Shown here: one piece after another, positions 1-13,004 of the stretch
Position numbering within the stretch: the stretch's first letter is position 1
How the letters are laid out: each line of letters begins with the position of its first letter
Source of the DNA: Sclerurus mexicanus
Taxonomy: Eukaryota > Chordata > Aves > Passeriformes > Furnariidae
Direction of reading: 5' to 3'
DNA: 64,000 nt
Assembly: GCA_013396755.1 (NCBI GenBank)
Contig: VWZF01005854.1
Location: 2,147,368 to 2,211,367, forward strand
Program-made: the position numbers and the translations under genes
Notes under the pieces: generated by a model
What the model saw: only the letters and a program-made list of their open reading frames with translations
Databases searched by the model: none
What the model was told of the DNA's origin: nothing

Positions 1-156
1 CACCCTGTGGAGAACTGTAAAGGGGAACAAAACATATAACAGAGAAAAATTTTTGCAGCCCAATGCCTTTGTCTGCTAAGAAGACACAAAATCCCAAACA
101 CGTGCATTCCCAAAATCCGTTATTTTGTTATGGTTTTTAATGGGCACTGACTTCTG
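1..156. other. Window edge, no feature recognised
   Basis: AT-rich sequence beyond the point where the retroviral homology stops. An open frame continues from the adjacent reverse transcriptase into this stretch, but its residues no longer resemble the enzyme, so this is probably host DNA or a rearranged flank. Confidence 0.5.
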
Positions 157-1018
157 CAATCGATTCCAGGTGTACTGCACACCCCTCCAGGTGAAAGCAA
201 ACTGTGGCCTGCACTCTTCGGCTAGGGGAATGGAGAAAAATGCATTAGCAATGTCAATGGTGGCGTACCAGTTCACTCTCTTGGACTCCAACTCGTATTG
301 GAGCGCCAATATATCTGGTACAGAGGGACTCAGCGGTGGAGTAACCTCATTCAAGCCACGATAGTCCACAGTCAATCTCCATTCTCCATCAGATTTACGT
401 ACAGGCCAGATGGGGCTGTTGAAGGGTGAGTGGGTCTTGCTGACCACCCCTTGACTCTCCAGCTTCCGAATCAGTTTATGGATGGGAATCACAGCGTCAC
501 GGTTTGTTCGATACTGTCGCCTGTGCACTATTGTACTGGCTGTTGGTACTTGCTGATCTTCAACTTGCAACTGTCCCACAGCAAAAGAGTCTTCTGAGAG
601 GCCAGGCAGGGTAGATAATTGCTTAGTTTCCTCTGCAGCCACTGTGGCTACACCAAAAGCCCATCAGTACCCCTTCGTGTCTTCGAAGTATCCTTTCCTC
701 AGATAATCAATGCCAAGGATACTAGGGGCTTCTGGTCCAGTCACAATGGAATGTTGTTCCCATTGATCTCCTGTCAAGCTTACTTCAGCTTCTACCACTG
801 ACAACTCTTGCGACCCCCCTGTCACCCCAGAAATGGAAACAGTTTCTTTGCTACTATACTCTGATGGTATCAAAGTGCACTGGGCACCAGTATCTACCAA
901 AGCTCGGTACCTCTGAGAGTCCGATGTGCCATGCTCAGAACACTCCAGTTCAACATATCCCATAATCTGTCCCTTAAAGCACAGCACTGCAAATGCCCCC
1001 ATGAACTGAGGGTCTAAG
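157..1018 (-). pseudogene. Endogenous retrovirus fragment: protease and N-terminal reverse transcriptase (ERV-L-like)
   Basis: An old retroviral pol fragment on the minus strand. The protease part (about 1002-664) carries the aspartic protease active site, read as ALVDTGAQCTLIP with its DTG, and a C-terminal ILGIDYL. The same frame is closed by a TGA at 661-663 and then continues into the reverse transcriptase fingers and palm: WRLTVDYRGLNEVTPPL, then WYATIDIANAFFSIPL with the first catalytic Asp, then the FAFTW region. Homology stops near 157, before the YXDD catalytic box, so no active polymerase can be made. RNase H, integrase, gag, env and LTRs are not seen next to it. The wording of the RT motifs resembles class III (ERV-L) elements of birds; this class call is from recognition and less certain than the enzyme call. 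A CR1 tail lies immediately beyond its 5' side. Confidence 0.9.
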
Positions 1019-1029
1019 ATATATTTCTA

Positions 1030-1134
1030 CACAACCTGGTCTAGTGAACGGTGTCCTTGCTCATGGCAGGGGAATTGGAACTAAGTGATCCTTAAGGTCC
1101 CTTCCAACCCAAACCATTCTATCATTCCATGATA
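1030..1134 (+). mobile_element. CR1 LINE, 3' end fragment
   Basis: About 100 bp matching the terminal 3' part of avian CR1: the 'aacctggtctagtg' core, 'cttaaggtcccttccaaccc' and the short end repeat 'attctatcattccatgat'. It is 5'-truncated, as is usual for CR1. It lies head-on against the ERV fragment. Confidence 0.9.
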
Positions 1135-4100
1135 CATATTAATCTGGTTTGCTATCTAAATATCCCTCCAACACCACAGAGGGTCTTGGCATATCACACT
1201 CTGAACATGTAAGCGAATATAACTTACATTACAAGATGTATTTTAAAAGATATTCTTTGGTTCTCTAAGCCAGTTTTTGGCAGAACACTGACTCACTGCA
1301 ACCTGCCATCTCACTGTGCTTAATAGAGAGGCCCCAAACAGACCACTCCATCCATGGGAAAACAAGTGGATTGAATGTAAAAATAAACTGTGTTGTTCCT
1401 AAAGCACCGTATTTTTTGATGCACCAGGCAGGAAGGTCAATATTAGGTTTATCTTGATGGTTATCACTCTTTAAGCTACACAACTATTCCAGGAACTTGA
1501 TCCGAGACAGAATAACAGAACTGCCCCTATTCAAGAGCTATAATAAGGCAAGAAAAGAGAAGGAAGTAATTTGGTATACCTACGTGCACATATTAATTAA
1601 AGATAAAAAGAATAATTATACACTTGGGAAAGGCAAAGACAGGTCCTCAGAATATCAAGAGGTCTATAAAAATTCTGGTGAAAGGCACCAAAACCTAAAT
1701 AAAAAGGGGTGCAATTATTCCCCACCACCCACCTCTGCTGAGTGTAGGAAGGGACAAGAATCAGAGCAAGAGAAAGTAAATGTCACAGATGGGTAACAGG
1801 GACAACAACTGAGAGACACTCTGTAAGGTCTTCACAACAGAGAACAGCTGAACTGAGAGGATCCAGCAACAGGGCTTACTTGCAGGACTCAGACAAAATT
1901 AAAGGGCATTTCACACCCTCAGTGGTAGGAAATGAACAGGCAACTCTTCAAACAAAATTGGAAAGGATTAAGGTGAGCAAAAACTGGAATGGGATTTTAG
2001 CAGGCTAATGATGTTTGCATTCCACCTCTTTCAAGATCGGGACATGAAAATAGAGAGAGCCTTCTATATTCTCCACCTTGTTCAAAAACATAATACCTCT
2101 TCCCTGCAATATTTCTGCTGCAAACCTCACACTTGAGTTAGACAACAGAATAGGAAAATATCATTTACATTAAAAAGATCACATGCAAATACCTTTTGCC
2201 TCCAGCATAAATGCATGAAACTAGGTAGACCCAACAACACAGCAAAAATGGCTTTATTGAGCTCATATCCTACACATCTTTCTACATTAATTGTCCATGA
2301 ACTGCAGCTGACTCCATAAGGATGGTGAGGAAGCTGACATCATTAAGGAGAAAGAAGAGGCTTATAAGGAGATACCCTTTGAGCACCAGGTAGAGAAACT
2401 TTTCAGCAGTAATTTTAAACTCAGCTGGATGACTACATTGGGTAATTAACACATGAATAACATACAGGGGTATAAAAGTTTAACCCCCTCGTTTGATGTA
2501 CACATCACACAGATGCTCAAAATGTTTCTGAGAGCACAGAGAAGTGACACAGCTCAATATGAGAGTCTCAGGGACTCCTGTTGTTGCAGAGCAGGCATTG
2601 TACTACAGAACTTTTACAGCACAATGCCTTGAGCAATTTAAGCTCTCTCTGAAATGTACATCCACTCTTACACACTTCCACCTCTGGCATGAGCAAAAAG
2701 CAACAAGCACTTAGGATATGAACCTGGGATGTCACTAGGCTCTAATCAAATTTCAGAATGTTAATTACATTAGTCCTTGGTCCCAAATCCATACAAAAGG
2801 ATTTCATATATATATATATGAAAAATTAAATTTATATGAAATTTTAATCTACATGAATTTCCAGATTATAGTTTATAAATCACAGTTTAATTGGAGAGTA
2901 TTCTAAACCAAACCTCATTTCCCCAAAGTGTTGCAGAGAAATCCTAAATACAGACTGAAGAGTACTAGCAACAAAAAGGCATCAGTATGCATTTCTGGTG
3001 TCATTTATTCTCCAGTTAGTAACCACGAGAGTTTCACTGCAGAATTTGGATTATATTAACAGGAGGAGCAGAGAAAAAAATCTGTAAGTGAAGAGTCCTA
3101 AATGGAACAGACACAGGTCAGCTGGAGAATTGTGAATAAACTCTTTGGCCTTGTTCAAGAAGGTCATGGACTAAGCTAATACACCTCGAGTGATCCCATC
3201 GCTATCCAACATTATTTCAAAACAAGTGGCAGAATATGATACTCATGTGCGGTTGCTCAGAGATTATGAAAAACATCGTTCTGGAAGGAGTTTTTGCCAG
3301 ATTACTGAATAGCTTCGCCTTACATAGTAACTTAGAATCCTTTTTGGCAGCAATTATACGGCAGAACGTATGCATGAGATGTGGCACACATTCCACCATA
3401 TGGGCTAGAAAAAAGCAGATGTCTAGGGAATATCTTCAACTAAAAATATTGTGTCTTATCCGACTAGGAGAATTGTAAATATTTTAAATGATAGTCAGAA
3501 TATTTAATTGCACTTTTTGAAATACTGGAATTTACATGTAAAATAAACTGACACTTAGATACAATACCTTGAAAATGTACTTTCCAGCCCTTCTCTGTGA
3601 TTGTATTACAATGAGATATATTCAATGTATAAAGAGAGAAAAAAGCAGAGACCTTCTGGAAAATCCTTCAGTAAGAACAAAGTTGAAGGGAGAGTCTACC
3701 TCCATCCAAGACAGATTTTGGTTGCCTTCTGGAAGACATTAAGAAAGATCTGATGACCCAGAAGACCTCTTCCCAGTGTTCACATGTGTCTGAGCTAAAA
3801 TTAGTGCCTCTTGGAAGCCAGCTGCAGAGTATTTGAGACACCATGACTTAGCAAACATCACCCTAATTTAGCAGACAAGAAAGACTGTCATGAAGGGTAT
3901 CAGAGTGAGTCACACTAGAAACTAAAAATCTCTTTCTACGTGATGGTGCCTCACAGAATTTGATTTCTTCCAATCCAGTGCCTGGGGAGACAAGGCTCTG
4001 TGTACATTATACGATTCTAAATTTTTCACATGTCAAGTGGTATTTGTGAAAACAATGGAATTAGGAATATTAGTCATTATTTGCTCAGGCAATGATCTTA

Positions 4101-7100
4101 TTTGCATGTGAAAGCCAATGTTTGTAGATAAAGGCATAGGACCAAAGATAGCTGTAGACTTCAAATAACCAAGAGCAATTGTAAATATTTCTATTATTTC
4201 AACAACTAATTTGAAAGGTGGAGAGGGAGATTAAGATACAAATCAAAATCCAGCACTTATTGAAAACAACACCCCCAGATCCTACACTTCCTTTGTGAAG
4301 TGATATTTGATTTGCTACAACTAGAGCTTAAATAAAATGATCCCAGCTGTCCCACAGTGGAAATGGGAGGGAATGGGGGTGTTGTGTTTGTCAGAGGGCT
4401 GCAGCAGTATAACCCAGCAGGTCACAACCCTTTACATCTTCCAGGAAGAGGAGATTCTGCTCCAAGTATCTTCTGCACTAGACACTCTTCTCCCCAGTGA
4501 ACCACTGCAGGGCAAACACACCTATAAATTCTTATTTGAGGCTTTTCAGTATATTATAACGGTCTTAGTGGCGTTTGTCACTTTTGGGCTCAGAAGAACC
4601 AACACTACTTCTCTCATCTGTATTTTGTTCTCTGGGCACAGAAAAGCAGAAAAGAATGGGTTGGAGATCCTGCTCTATTTCCAGATATGACTTCCTGATA
4701 CATGGCCGTACAACCTGCAGGTAAGACAGCCACTGTTGTCCCTTCCCTGCAGCCCAGTCCCCCCGTCCACTGGATTCTTGTCTTCAGTACCTCTGCTTCA
4801 CATCTAGGGAGCAAAACACTTTCTTCACTAGAGTACATAGAAATGCAGACTTCACCATTTAGGCATGACCCTACAATTTCACCTTAAAATTCACAGCAAG
4901 CTGTCAAGACTGTCTGGAGTCAGCTCAACCCAGACGGCGCTGCGGAAACTTAGGAAAAGCACCACTAACATTAACCCATCCAATAAATAAAACCCTGGAA
5001 ATCAGCAGCGTCTGTCCAGCATCACTGTGGACCTGCTTGTGCATCTAAATGTTCCAGGGCTGCTTGGGAATGGAGAATGGGATAGCATCCACAAACAACT
5101 GTACAGCCCCACTTGGTGCTCTAAACAGTGATGTTCTTTCCTGGTGTGTTCAACATCTTATCAGTGATGCACTAGAATATTTCCTCGGGGCGACATCCAG
5201 TCTGGTCAGTAATAACAATAAATCCAAGGCCAATGCTCAGCAATTGAAAATTTAAATCCGATGGCTGGTACACAAATTCCCAGTGACGCCTCATGATACT
5301 CTGTATAACAGGCAGGCACAGATGAAAAAACAGATTCAACTCTGCCAAAAAAAATCCCAAGATTAGGAAATGTCTTTCCACCCGATATATGGAGCATAGA
5401 TCACTTCTTATGAGAGATGGGGAAGACACAGAAATTGAAAATACAGTTTTGGCTCCAAACAGAGCCTTTCCATCAGGTTTAATGGGTTAGGAACAAACAA
5501 ACAAACAAATTAAAAAAGTACTTGGACAACAAAAGCATAAGATAGAAACTACAAAAGCTAAAAGAAATAATATATCAATTCCAGAAAAATATCTGAAATA
5601 CAAACTAAATAGATACCAAAATTCTTAGAAATCTTGAGCAGGAAAATGAAATCAATGTGATTTCATAAATGCTTCTGGCTTTCATTAATAGATTTCTTAC
5701 TTGAAAACTCTTTGCTATTTCAAAAAAATGGGCTCTTACAGAGGTTTTCCAGCTACTAAGAATAAGACAGGACCTCTCTATATCTCTCTTACACACTAAT
5801 TGCACTGTGTGCAACACCAGATTCAAGAGGTACCTCAGATCTATTTTTGTGTTGTGTGATGTAATAAGCAATGCCATCCTGTACAGCAAAAAAAGGGAAT
5901 TTAATCTCTTTTGATTTCTACTGCAGATCACTGAGTCATTACTGTTCTATTATGTTTTCAGAAGAGTAGATTAATACAGTTTAAAGCCATTATATACAAG
6001 ATCCATGAAAACCAATGTGCTGCCTGAGACATTTCTTACTGCATTAAAAACTCTCTAAAGGTAACTGAATGAGAGACCAGCTCACACTGAAGAAAAGAAA
6101 ATAGATGGAGTTGTTTGCTTAGCCCTGCTTCAGAGTTTTCAGTGGTTTTTCCATATTTATGATAAAACAGGTGATATAATGCACTGTGTAGTTCAAGTCC
6201 TCTGCTGTTACAGAACCACAGGAACACAGAAGACTCTTTTATCCACTGCCCCTGCTCAAGTAGGGGCAACTCAAGCAGCTGCCATGCTCAAATAGACTAA
6301 TTTTGGCAAGTCCCTACACCCATCTTAAATCAATAAACTCTCGCTGTCTCCACTTGAGATTCAGCCATGCAAAGTTCCATCGCCGAACCCTGAAATCCTT
6401 CCTAACCCGCTATGGGACTTTGCTTTCCCAAAATCTGTGTACAGCAGAACAGAACCAATCCTTCTCTGCAGTAGTAGGTGCCCTTGTCACTTCATGTCAC
6501 ATGAAGAAAATGTGGTCTTGGAGCGTCACTGGTGTTGGCCTTCCTTATCCACAGGAATACGAGTTTTAGCATGCATAAATTCTCAGCCAGGATAAAGAAG
6601 AATATTTCTTCTGTGAAAAGTGATGCTCGTATCTTTCTGGTTTTCCCAAAACTCTCAGCTTCAATTTTTTGAGGTAGACTAAGAGACTCACATTGACTCA
6701 CCAATTTCATACTGACTTCAGATGTTTGGTTGTTGTTTGGGTTTTTTTTAAATAAGTGCATTAACTCTCTTGGAAATGGATTAGGCAGATCTTGAACAAA
6801 TTGCTAACACTCTTTAAGAAACCCTTTACCATTGGTAAGAAGCCAAATACTCTCAGTCAGAAGCACCTTTATCTAGATGACTTTTTCCACTAAACAAGAT
6901 ACACACTATTAGTTTCCATTTCAATTATTTGGCAATAGAAAGCCTTCATTTAAAACCCACCTGCTCAGGAAGTGCCAAACAGAACCACAGCACTTTATAT
7001 GAATAAAAAAGGAGTGACTGAAAAGAACTGAAGGATGGACCATATTAATCCTGTCCAAGAGTAACCTGTACCCCTGCTCTGCTCCATGCAACCAACACAG

Positions 7101-10100
7101 CCTTCAGGTGCTGTGAAAGTGAAATGAGAATCAATCAATGCAGTGAAAAATGCTGACAGTTCTGTCCACACCAATCTGACCTTTTGTAATCACAGATCTG
7201 GCTTCTATTCCTTGTGCAGTGGGTCACACAATTAGACCAAAAATCTGCACCCAGATTTGAGACACTACAGGTCTCTTCAGATCTCTCAGTCAGCTTTTTC
7301 TTCTGTATAGGCAGGAGCCATTTGTCAGAAACATTATAGTTGATATATGTCAGAGCTTGAACTTCTAGTACAGCTGAAGCTTGAGGATATTCATAGCCAA
7401 AGTAGTGACTTTATTCGCAGGTGAACTGTTACCCTGGCATCTGTGAAGATCTGATTGATGGAGTAAAGCACACACATGCAGTCACTTTCTGCTGGCTGCA
7501 AGTTCCATTCCTGACACATTCCAGATGCAGGCATGAAGGATGCGGCCACTGGGCTAGAAAGAAAAAATCTTTGGTCCCTTTGATCCCTTTACCTTCAAGT
7601 TATCCGCCTTCAACTGGGAACCTTGTTTCAGAATTCCCAATGGGACTCAGACAAGGAAAGTTCTGAACACTTCTTCATTCCTAAATCACAAGGTCCCTTA
7701 GACAAGGTGCCCTTCCCATCCATTTGCTGTGAAAACTGCATTACACCATCACAGCTACTGCTTCCCTGGTGCTTTGCTACCAACTGTATCCCACAAAACA
7801 ATGCCCATTTTGACCTAACTCTGGTCAATACAGATTAGGACGGGGGGATGGAGGGAAAGGCTGAGGAGCTCTGCTTTTTCTGTACTCATCCAGTTTTTTC
7901 CTGCAGTCCTCATTGCATCAAGAAAGGTATCAAGAGCTTCAATCACTACATCTCAAAACACACAAGTTAGTACTTTCTCTGCTTCCAGACAGCACATTAG
8001 TGCAGCCTGGCTGCCAAACATGATTAATAACTCTGCAAGGGCCTTTGTACTGCCTGCAGTATTTGCCAAAAATGGCAGAAATCAGAAAAGATGAGAGTGT
8101 ACTGCAATGGCAGTTATTTCAGATCCAAATGACTTTTTTTGTGCTTAAAGAACAAACTCAATTACATGAAGATTACTCAGTGACCTAAGCCCTCCTTTAC
8201 TTCCCTCCTCCCCAGGCCCCATCACCCCTCCTTCTTTAAAGTGCTGCTTGGCGTTCCTGAGATTAATTTCAGGGCTCTAAAATAAACACTTCCAAAAATA
8301 GTAAGAGGAAATGGTAATCTTGCAAAGTGGAGTTTGTTAGCTTATTTTCCAAAAACCAGAAGCCCTGTCTGCTTGAAACCCTTATTGCTTTGCACAGCAA
8401 GACACAAGAAGATAAAAGACTTTCTGTATCAGCAAAGACCAAATGCACTGCTGTGATGGTGGAGAGGCTCAGGCTTCAGGATGTGTGGAAAGACAGTGAG
8501 AAACAGGATAGGGTGTGGGCTGGGGCAAACCCCAACACAAAAGACAATCTCTAGTCTATCAAACCCCAGCTCTGCTTGATAAACAGGTTAGCAACTGCAA
8601 GCCCAAGCTGTTCCTCAGAGCCATAGATGTTCCTGTCAGCATCAGCACCAACATCATTAGAAACATCCTCAAGAAACCCTTCAGCCTAGTCTGTGAACGC
8701 CAGTTCTACAGGTCAATACCCTCCATAGCCACATGCACATCCTCATTTCCAACCATTTTTGACCATTTAAACTCTGCCTCTCTCTGTAATCAATATTCTA
8801 GCTCCGCCCATCACCCGCAATATGAGTTCATTATGTCCAGTGTGGGAAAAGGACTTTGCCTGTGATGCCAGTTCCTCCATCCTACAGGATATCCAGCAAG
8901 AAGGCAGCAGTCACTGCTACAAGTGAAAAGGGTGGTGTTGAAATATGTGTGGTGACACTCCCTGGGAAAAGTGCAGCTTCCTGACTGCTGTGCTCATCTG
9001 CCAAAGCCACTGTCCACCATACAATTCCTTCAATCACAACCATGGGAGTCAAAAACAAACAAACAAATAAAAAGGCAAAGTTTCTCCAGGCTGCAGTTGC
9101 TAAATTGTCGTGCTTCTGACTCAAAGTATACACACAGCAGAGCTCAGATAAGGTGGGATGATACTTGATACGGATCAGTCTTTGGGATGGGAGCTTACAT
9201 TTCTGTCTGAAGCCTAAATGACTGTACAATTAATTCTTTGTCAACTCTGAGGCAGTAGAGAGGATCTTTTGTGTCAATGGAGCATCTCCATCTACTGTTG
9301 GAGAGTGGAAAGGAAAGGAAAGGGAGCAGCACGTCCCCCACAGAGAAGCAAGAGGGATCTGCTGCCCAGCAGGATTGCCAGGAGCCCCTGTCAAAAGGCT
9401 GAGAGAGCAATCAGGACTTACAGAGAAATTTTGCTTCCTACTCCAATGTGGCATTACCAGAGCTCTGTTCCAGTATCTATTACGAAAAGAAGTTTCTAGA
9501 AGCCATAGTCTAAAAAAACCCAACATTTTAGGAACAAATTTGCATGTGAACTAATAAAAAACATTGCTATCTTAATCTTGGAGTCTCAAATAATTACCTA
9601 AGGAAATTTGAAATCTCTAGGTGGGATACTTGACGGTGTCAGTTTAGATGTTGAAATAGATTTAAATCTTTCACTGCTGGTGATGACATGAAACGTGTAA
9701 TGGCCAATAGATTTTAACAAAATTTTTTTACAGTATTCATCAGGTTTCAGAAATTTCTAAAATTAAAAAAAAAATATTAAAATGTCCTGTTACCTAAGTT
9801 CCAAAGGGATTCTGAGAGTTATCTAAATGGAGATAAAGGATTTTAACATTTTCAGGGTTCTAACGTTTCCTGAATTCACACTCCTATCTTCGGTCTTCTC
9901 CTAAGTGACAAGGAGAACATAATAAATGATCATACTCTGTACTGCACAGCAAGGTATGGATTTAGTAAGGGGCAATTGCAAAACTGAAATTAAGACATTA
10001 ATAAGCCTGCCTGTCAGAGAAGATGTGGAGTGATTCCAGACTAAAAACTTCAACACAGCTTTCTAATTACAGATTATTCTTCATCATAGCAGCATGATGA

Positions 10101-10175
10101 AAACAAGCTTGATAAAGTTACCTATTCATCAGCTAACTGTCATTTCCTCACAATAATAATCCTACTTCTTACAAA
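1135..10175. other. Gene-free DNA, no recognised elements except a palindrome
   Basis: About 9 kb of AT-leaning DNA. All open frames are short (at most about 117 codons), overlap on both strands and lack family motifs or paired splice signals that I could support. It holds the AT palindrome listed separately and two short AAAC repeats (about 5490-5510 and 9053-9075). I see no CR1 or LTR here, which makes it the longest repeat-poor stretch in the window. Confidence 0.6.
2802..2823. repeat. Perfect 22-bp AT palindrome
   Basis: TTTC followed by alternating AT and then GAAA reads identically on both strands. It is a short (AT)n tract capped by TTTC/GAAA arms and could extrude a small cruciform. 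Confidence 0.9.
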
Positions 10176-10253
10176 GAAAGCAAGAGCTCAATATCTATCA
10201 CTGGTATAGAAACACAAAAAGCAAGAGCTCAGTATCTATCACGTGTACAGAAA
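10176..10253. repeat. 41-bp tandem duplication, two imperfect copies
   Basis: The block containing 'gcaagagctcaatatctatc' at 10180 recurs at 10221 as 'gcaagagctcagtatctatc', followed in both copies by a related '-tagaaac' or '-acagaaac' end. The period is 41 bp and there are only a few substitutions, so the duplication is fairly recent. Confidence 0.85.
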
Positions 10254-10746
10254 CCAACAGCTCCAGAAACTCGAGGGATGGATTAGAAGAAAGTAAGATA
10301 TTTGTCACTTTTTGATGGCACTCCTTTACTGTGTGTGTGATGCAGAAGTGGGCTAAAAATTAATGAGACAAGACTCCTCCCATGCTGCAGAAGTTAAGCA
10401 CCCTCTTTAAACAACGTCCAAAGAAGAAAGGGAATTGCACACTTGAAAACACTTGCTAAATTCAAGGTTTTAATGCTGAGGGATGACTGAAAGCAGTCCC
10501 AGAAGATGCCATATTTTCATGATTGATTTAATTCAGAAAATAATACATTAATCTTGAGTTCTGAGGCTGCAATAGCTGTGCGTGTGTACACGGCCACAGC
10601 TTGCAAAGGAATGAGAAGACAAAATCCAAACACTGTTTTTACTGCATAGATGGCACTTAACTTGTTCCAAAACCATTTTGGAGGTCTGTGTTTGGATTAA
10701 CATTTTCTTACTCCTCTACCTTATCATGCACTCCCCTCGTAAGAGC
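10254..10746. other. Non-coding, nothing recognised
   Basis: Unique AT-leaning DNA with no repeat or exon signal that I can support. Confidence 0.5.
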
Positions 10747-10800
10747 AAAAAAAAAAAAGGGGGGAAGGGGAAGGGGGGGGGAGAGACAAAAAAAAAAAGG
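10747..10800 (+). repeat. Poly-A / poly-G low-complexity tract with G-quadruplex motif
   Basis: A run of twelve A, then G6-AA-G4-AA-G9-A-G, then a short spacer and another A-run. The G-blocks at about 10759-10783 satisfy the G-quadruplex pattern on the plus strand if the G9 block supplies two stacks. Confidence 0.85.
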
Positions 10801-11280
10801 CAGATCTACATTAAGGTATCTCAAGATCATAAGATGACAAAAACCAGATTCTTCACTCAACGCTCTCGTCTCTGAAAGACAGAGGATCTAAGCAACTTCC
10901 TCCAAGTGAGCAAGGAACTTCATTGTCACTCCCATAGTAAACTAAAAAACGACTGGGATCTCCTTCCATGTATAAAATAGGGGAATAATTACCTTTCAGC
11001 TCTCTCAAAAAACAGCATTGAATCACAGTTTGTCTTTGGGCTGAAAAGATCGGAGGCCATCTACTCAGAGTCTGCTCCCATTTCTCTCCTCTTGAATTCA
11101 GGTTACTCTTGAATTCAGTGGAGGGGGATGAATCCTTGCACAGGTTCCATGGGTCATCCTATGCCAGCATTAGAGTTCAGAATTTGTAAACCCTTTCTCA
11201 TTACAACCCTTTCAGCTCTCCTGGTTCATCCTTTGCAACTGATACCTCTCTGTCTTAGGAATCCTCCTTGCTGCAAGACA
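10801..11280. other. Non-coding, nothing recognised
   Basis: Includes a small near-repeat 'ctcttgaattcag' twice at about 11090-11120. No exon or transposon is supported. Confidence 0.5.
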
Positions 11281-11605
11281 ACAGAATCAAAGAATCATTA
11301 AGGTTGGAAAAGACCTCCAAGGTCATCAAGTCCAACTTTGGAACAAACACTACTACACCAAATAAACCATGTGGTCTACTCAATTTTTGAGCACTTGGTG
11401 TCTCCACCACTTCCACAGGGAGCCTGTTCCAATGCTTAACCACACTACAATGAAGAACTTTCTCCTAATATCCAACTTGAACCTCTCCTGATGCAACCTG
11501 AGGCCATTTCCCCTTGCCCTATCCCTAATTGCCTGGGAGAGGAGGCCAAACCCTACCTTGCCACAACCTCATTTCAAGTAGAGACCAACCAGGTCCTCCC
11601 AGGTC
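11281..11605 (-). mobile_element. CR1 LINE, 3' part
   Basis: Minus-strand CR1. On the plus strand it begins with the complement of the CR1 end ('agaatcattaaggttggaaaagacctccaaggtcatcaagtcc') and continues through 'gagcctgttccaatgcttaac' and 'cctaatatccaacttgaacc'. The far edge is blurred near 11605. Only non-coding 3' sequence and the last decayed codons of the reverse transcriptase ORF are present. Confidence 0.93.
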
Positions 11606-11740
11606 TTGACAGACAGCCCTAGCTTTACTCATATTACTTCTACTCCAGGAAGTCTTCACCTCCTCCAGGTCCAAATTCCTGTTTTCATGTCAAGGATCAA
11701 CCTTCCACTTCCTTAGGGAATGGAAATACCTCTGCACACC

Positions 11741-11924
11741 ACACAGGTTGTCCAGAGAAGTTGTGGATATCCATCCCTGGAAATGTTCAAGACCAGGTTG
11801 GATGGGGTTTTGAGCAACCTGGTCTAGTGGAAGGTGTCCCTGCCCATGGCAAGGGAGTTGGAACGAGATGGTGTCTAAGGCCCTTTCCAATCCAAAGCGT
11901 CCTATCATTCTATGATTCCATGAT
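11741..11924 (+). mobile_element. CR1 LINE, 3' end
   Basis: Plus-strand CR1 tail: 'caggttgtccagagaagttg', 'gagcaacctggtctagtgg', then 'cattctatgattccatgat'. It is oriented opposite to the CR1 135 bp upstream, and the two wordings differ enough to be separate subfamilies and insertions. Confidence 0.93.
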
Positions 11925-12950
11925 CTGTCAAGTATCATGCACTGAGCAGGAGTTTCCTGCAGCAGACTCCTCACATATTTTTCCTACTCTTGTAATTTAC
12001 TGACCAGTAACTCTGGACTGTGGCACAACATGAAGCCCCACGTATCTAGGTGGTCACCTGGAGAGCCAACAGTTGCAACTCTGCTCCTCAGGGAGCACAA
12101 GACAGAATCTCTTCAGATGTTTGTCCTGTAGCACACTTTAAACCCAGTCTCTCCTTAAAGACATTACTCGATGACCTCGTAGCAGAGAGGATTTGCATGA
12201 AAGGAAGGACGCAGCATCAGAAAGCTGGTTAAGGCTTTGATTCCTCAAAAGCTTACGCAGGGACAGTCCCAGTGAAATTAATTTGTAAAATTAAACACAT
12301 GCATAAACACTTGCAGAATTTAGGCCTGAGAAACAGCAGGCACTCACATAGCCTGGGAGAAGCATATCCAGCAAAGGATATCCTACTTTTGAATCAAAAT
12401 AGGTTTCAATAAACTTAACAGCTCCATATAAACAAGATCATATCCATTTACTGCTGGAAGGATATAGAAGGATCAAAATAGAATTGAAAATTATTATTAT
12501 ATCCCTACACGGTAAAAGTGATTGTTAGGGGCATCCAGAAGTTGAGAAAGTATTAAGTTTTATTAAACCCTGAGGGGAATTCAGGAGACCAGAAAAGACT
12601 AGAACAACTGCACAAAATTAATGACAAATTCCTAGAAACACAGGGACTGGAAATCCAAATGAGCAAGTATCAGGCTAAAATAATCTAATAATCTATCTCC
12701 ACTGGCAAATTACAAGGGGCAGGGGGAGAATTTCCAAGGTTTCCTGAAATCTGAAACCCTTTTCTCCCTTTATTTTGGGAAAAATAAAATAAAGATAAGC
12801 TTTTTGCTAGATGGGGAAAATGGGACTTTGCCATAGAAATGGCAAACTTCCAGCATCCACAAACCAAGAAAACTACTAACAGAGATGGTGAAAGAACAGG
12901 AACTTTTCACTCAAAAAAGGAAAGAGAGAAGACCCTGAACCTATAGTGGG
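11925..12950. other. Non-coding, nothing recognised
   Basis: Unique DNA with short frames only; no recognised domain or transposon. Confidence 0.5.
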
Positions 12951-12973
12951 ATATATATATGTATGAATGTATG

Positions 12974-13004
<31 letters not shown>
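12951..13004. repeat. (AT)n-(GTAT)n microsatellite
   Basis: A short AT run passes into a tetranucleotide GTAT array with one interruption ('gaatg') near its start. About ten uninterrupted units make it a likely polymorphic locus. Confidence 0.97.

Noticed and set aside
11281..11924. Opposed CR1 copies as one inverted-repeat element
   Set aside because: The two copies belong to different CR1 subfamilies, with diverged tails and different truncation points, so they are separate insertions.
12951..13004. Regular short repeats that might suggest an array
   Set aside because: A plain tetranucleotide microsatellite with no spacers; no CRISPR-like structure exists in the window.
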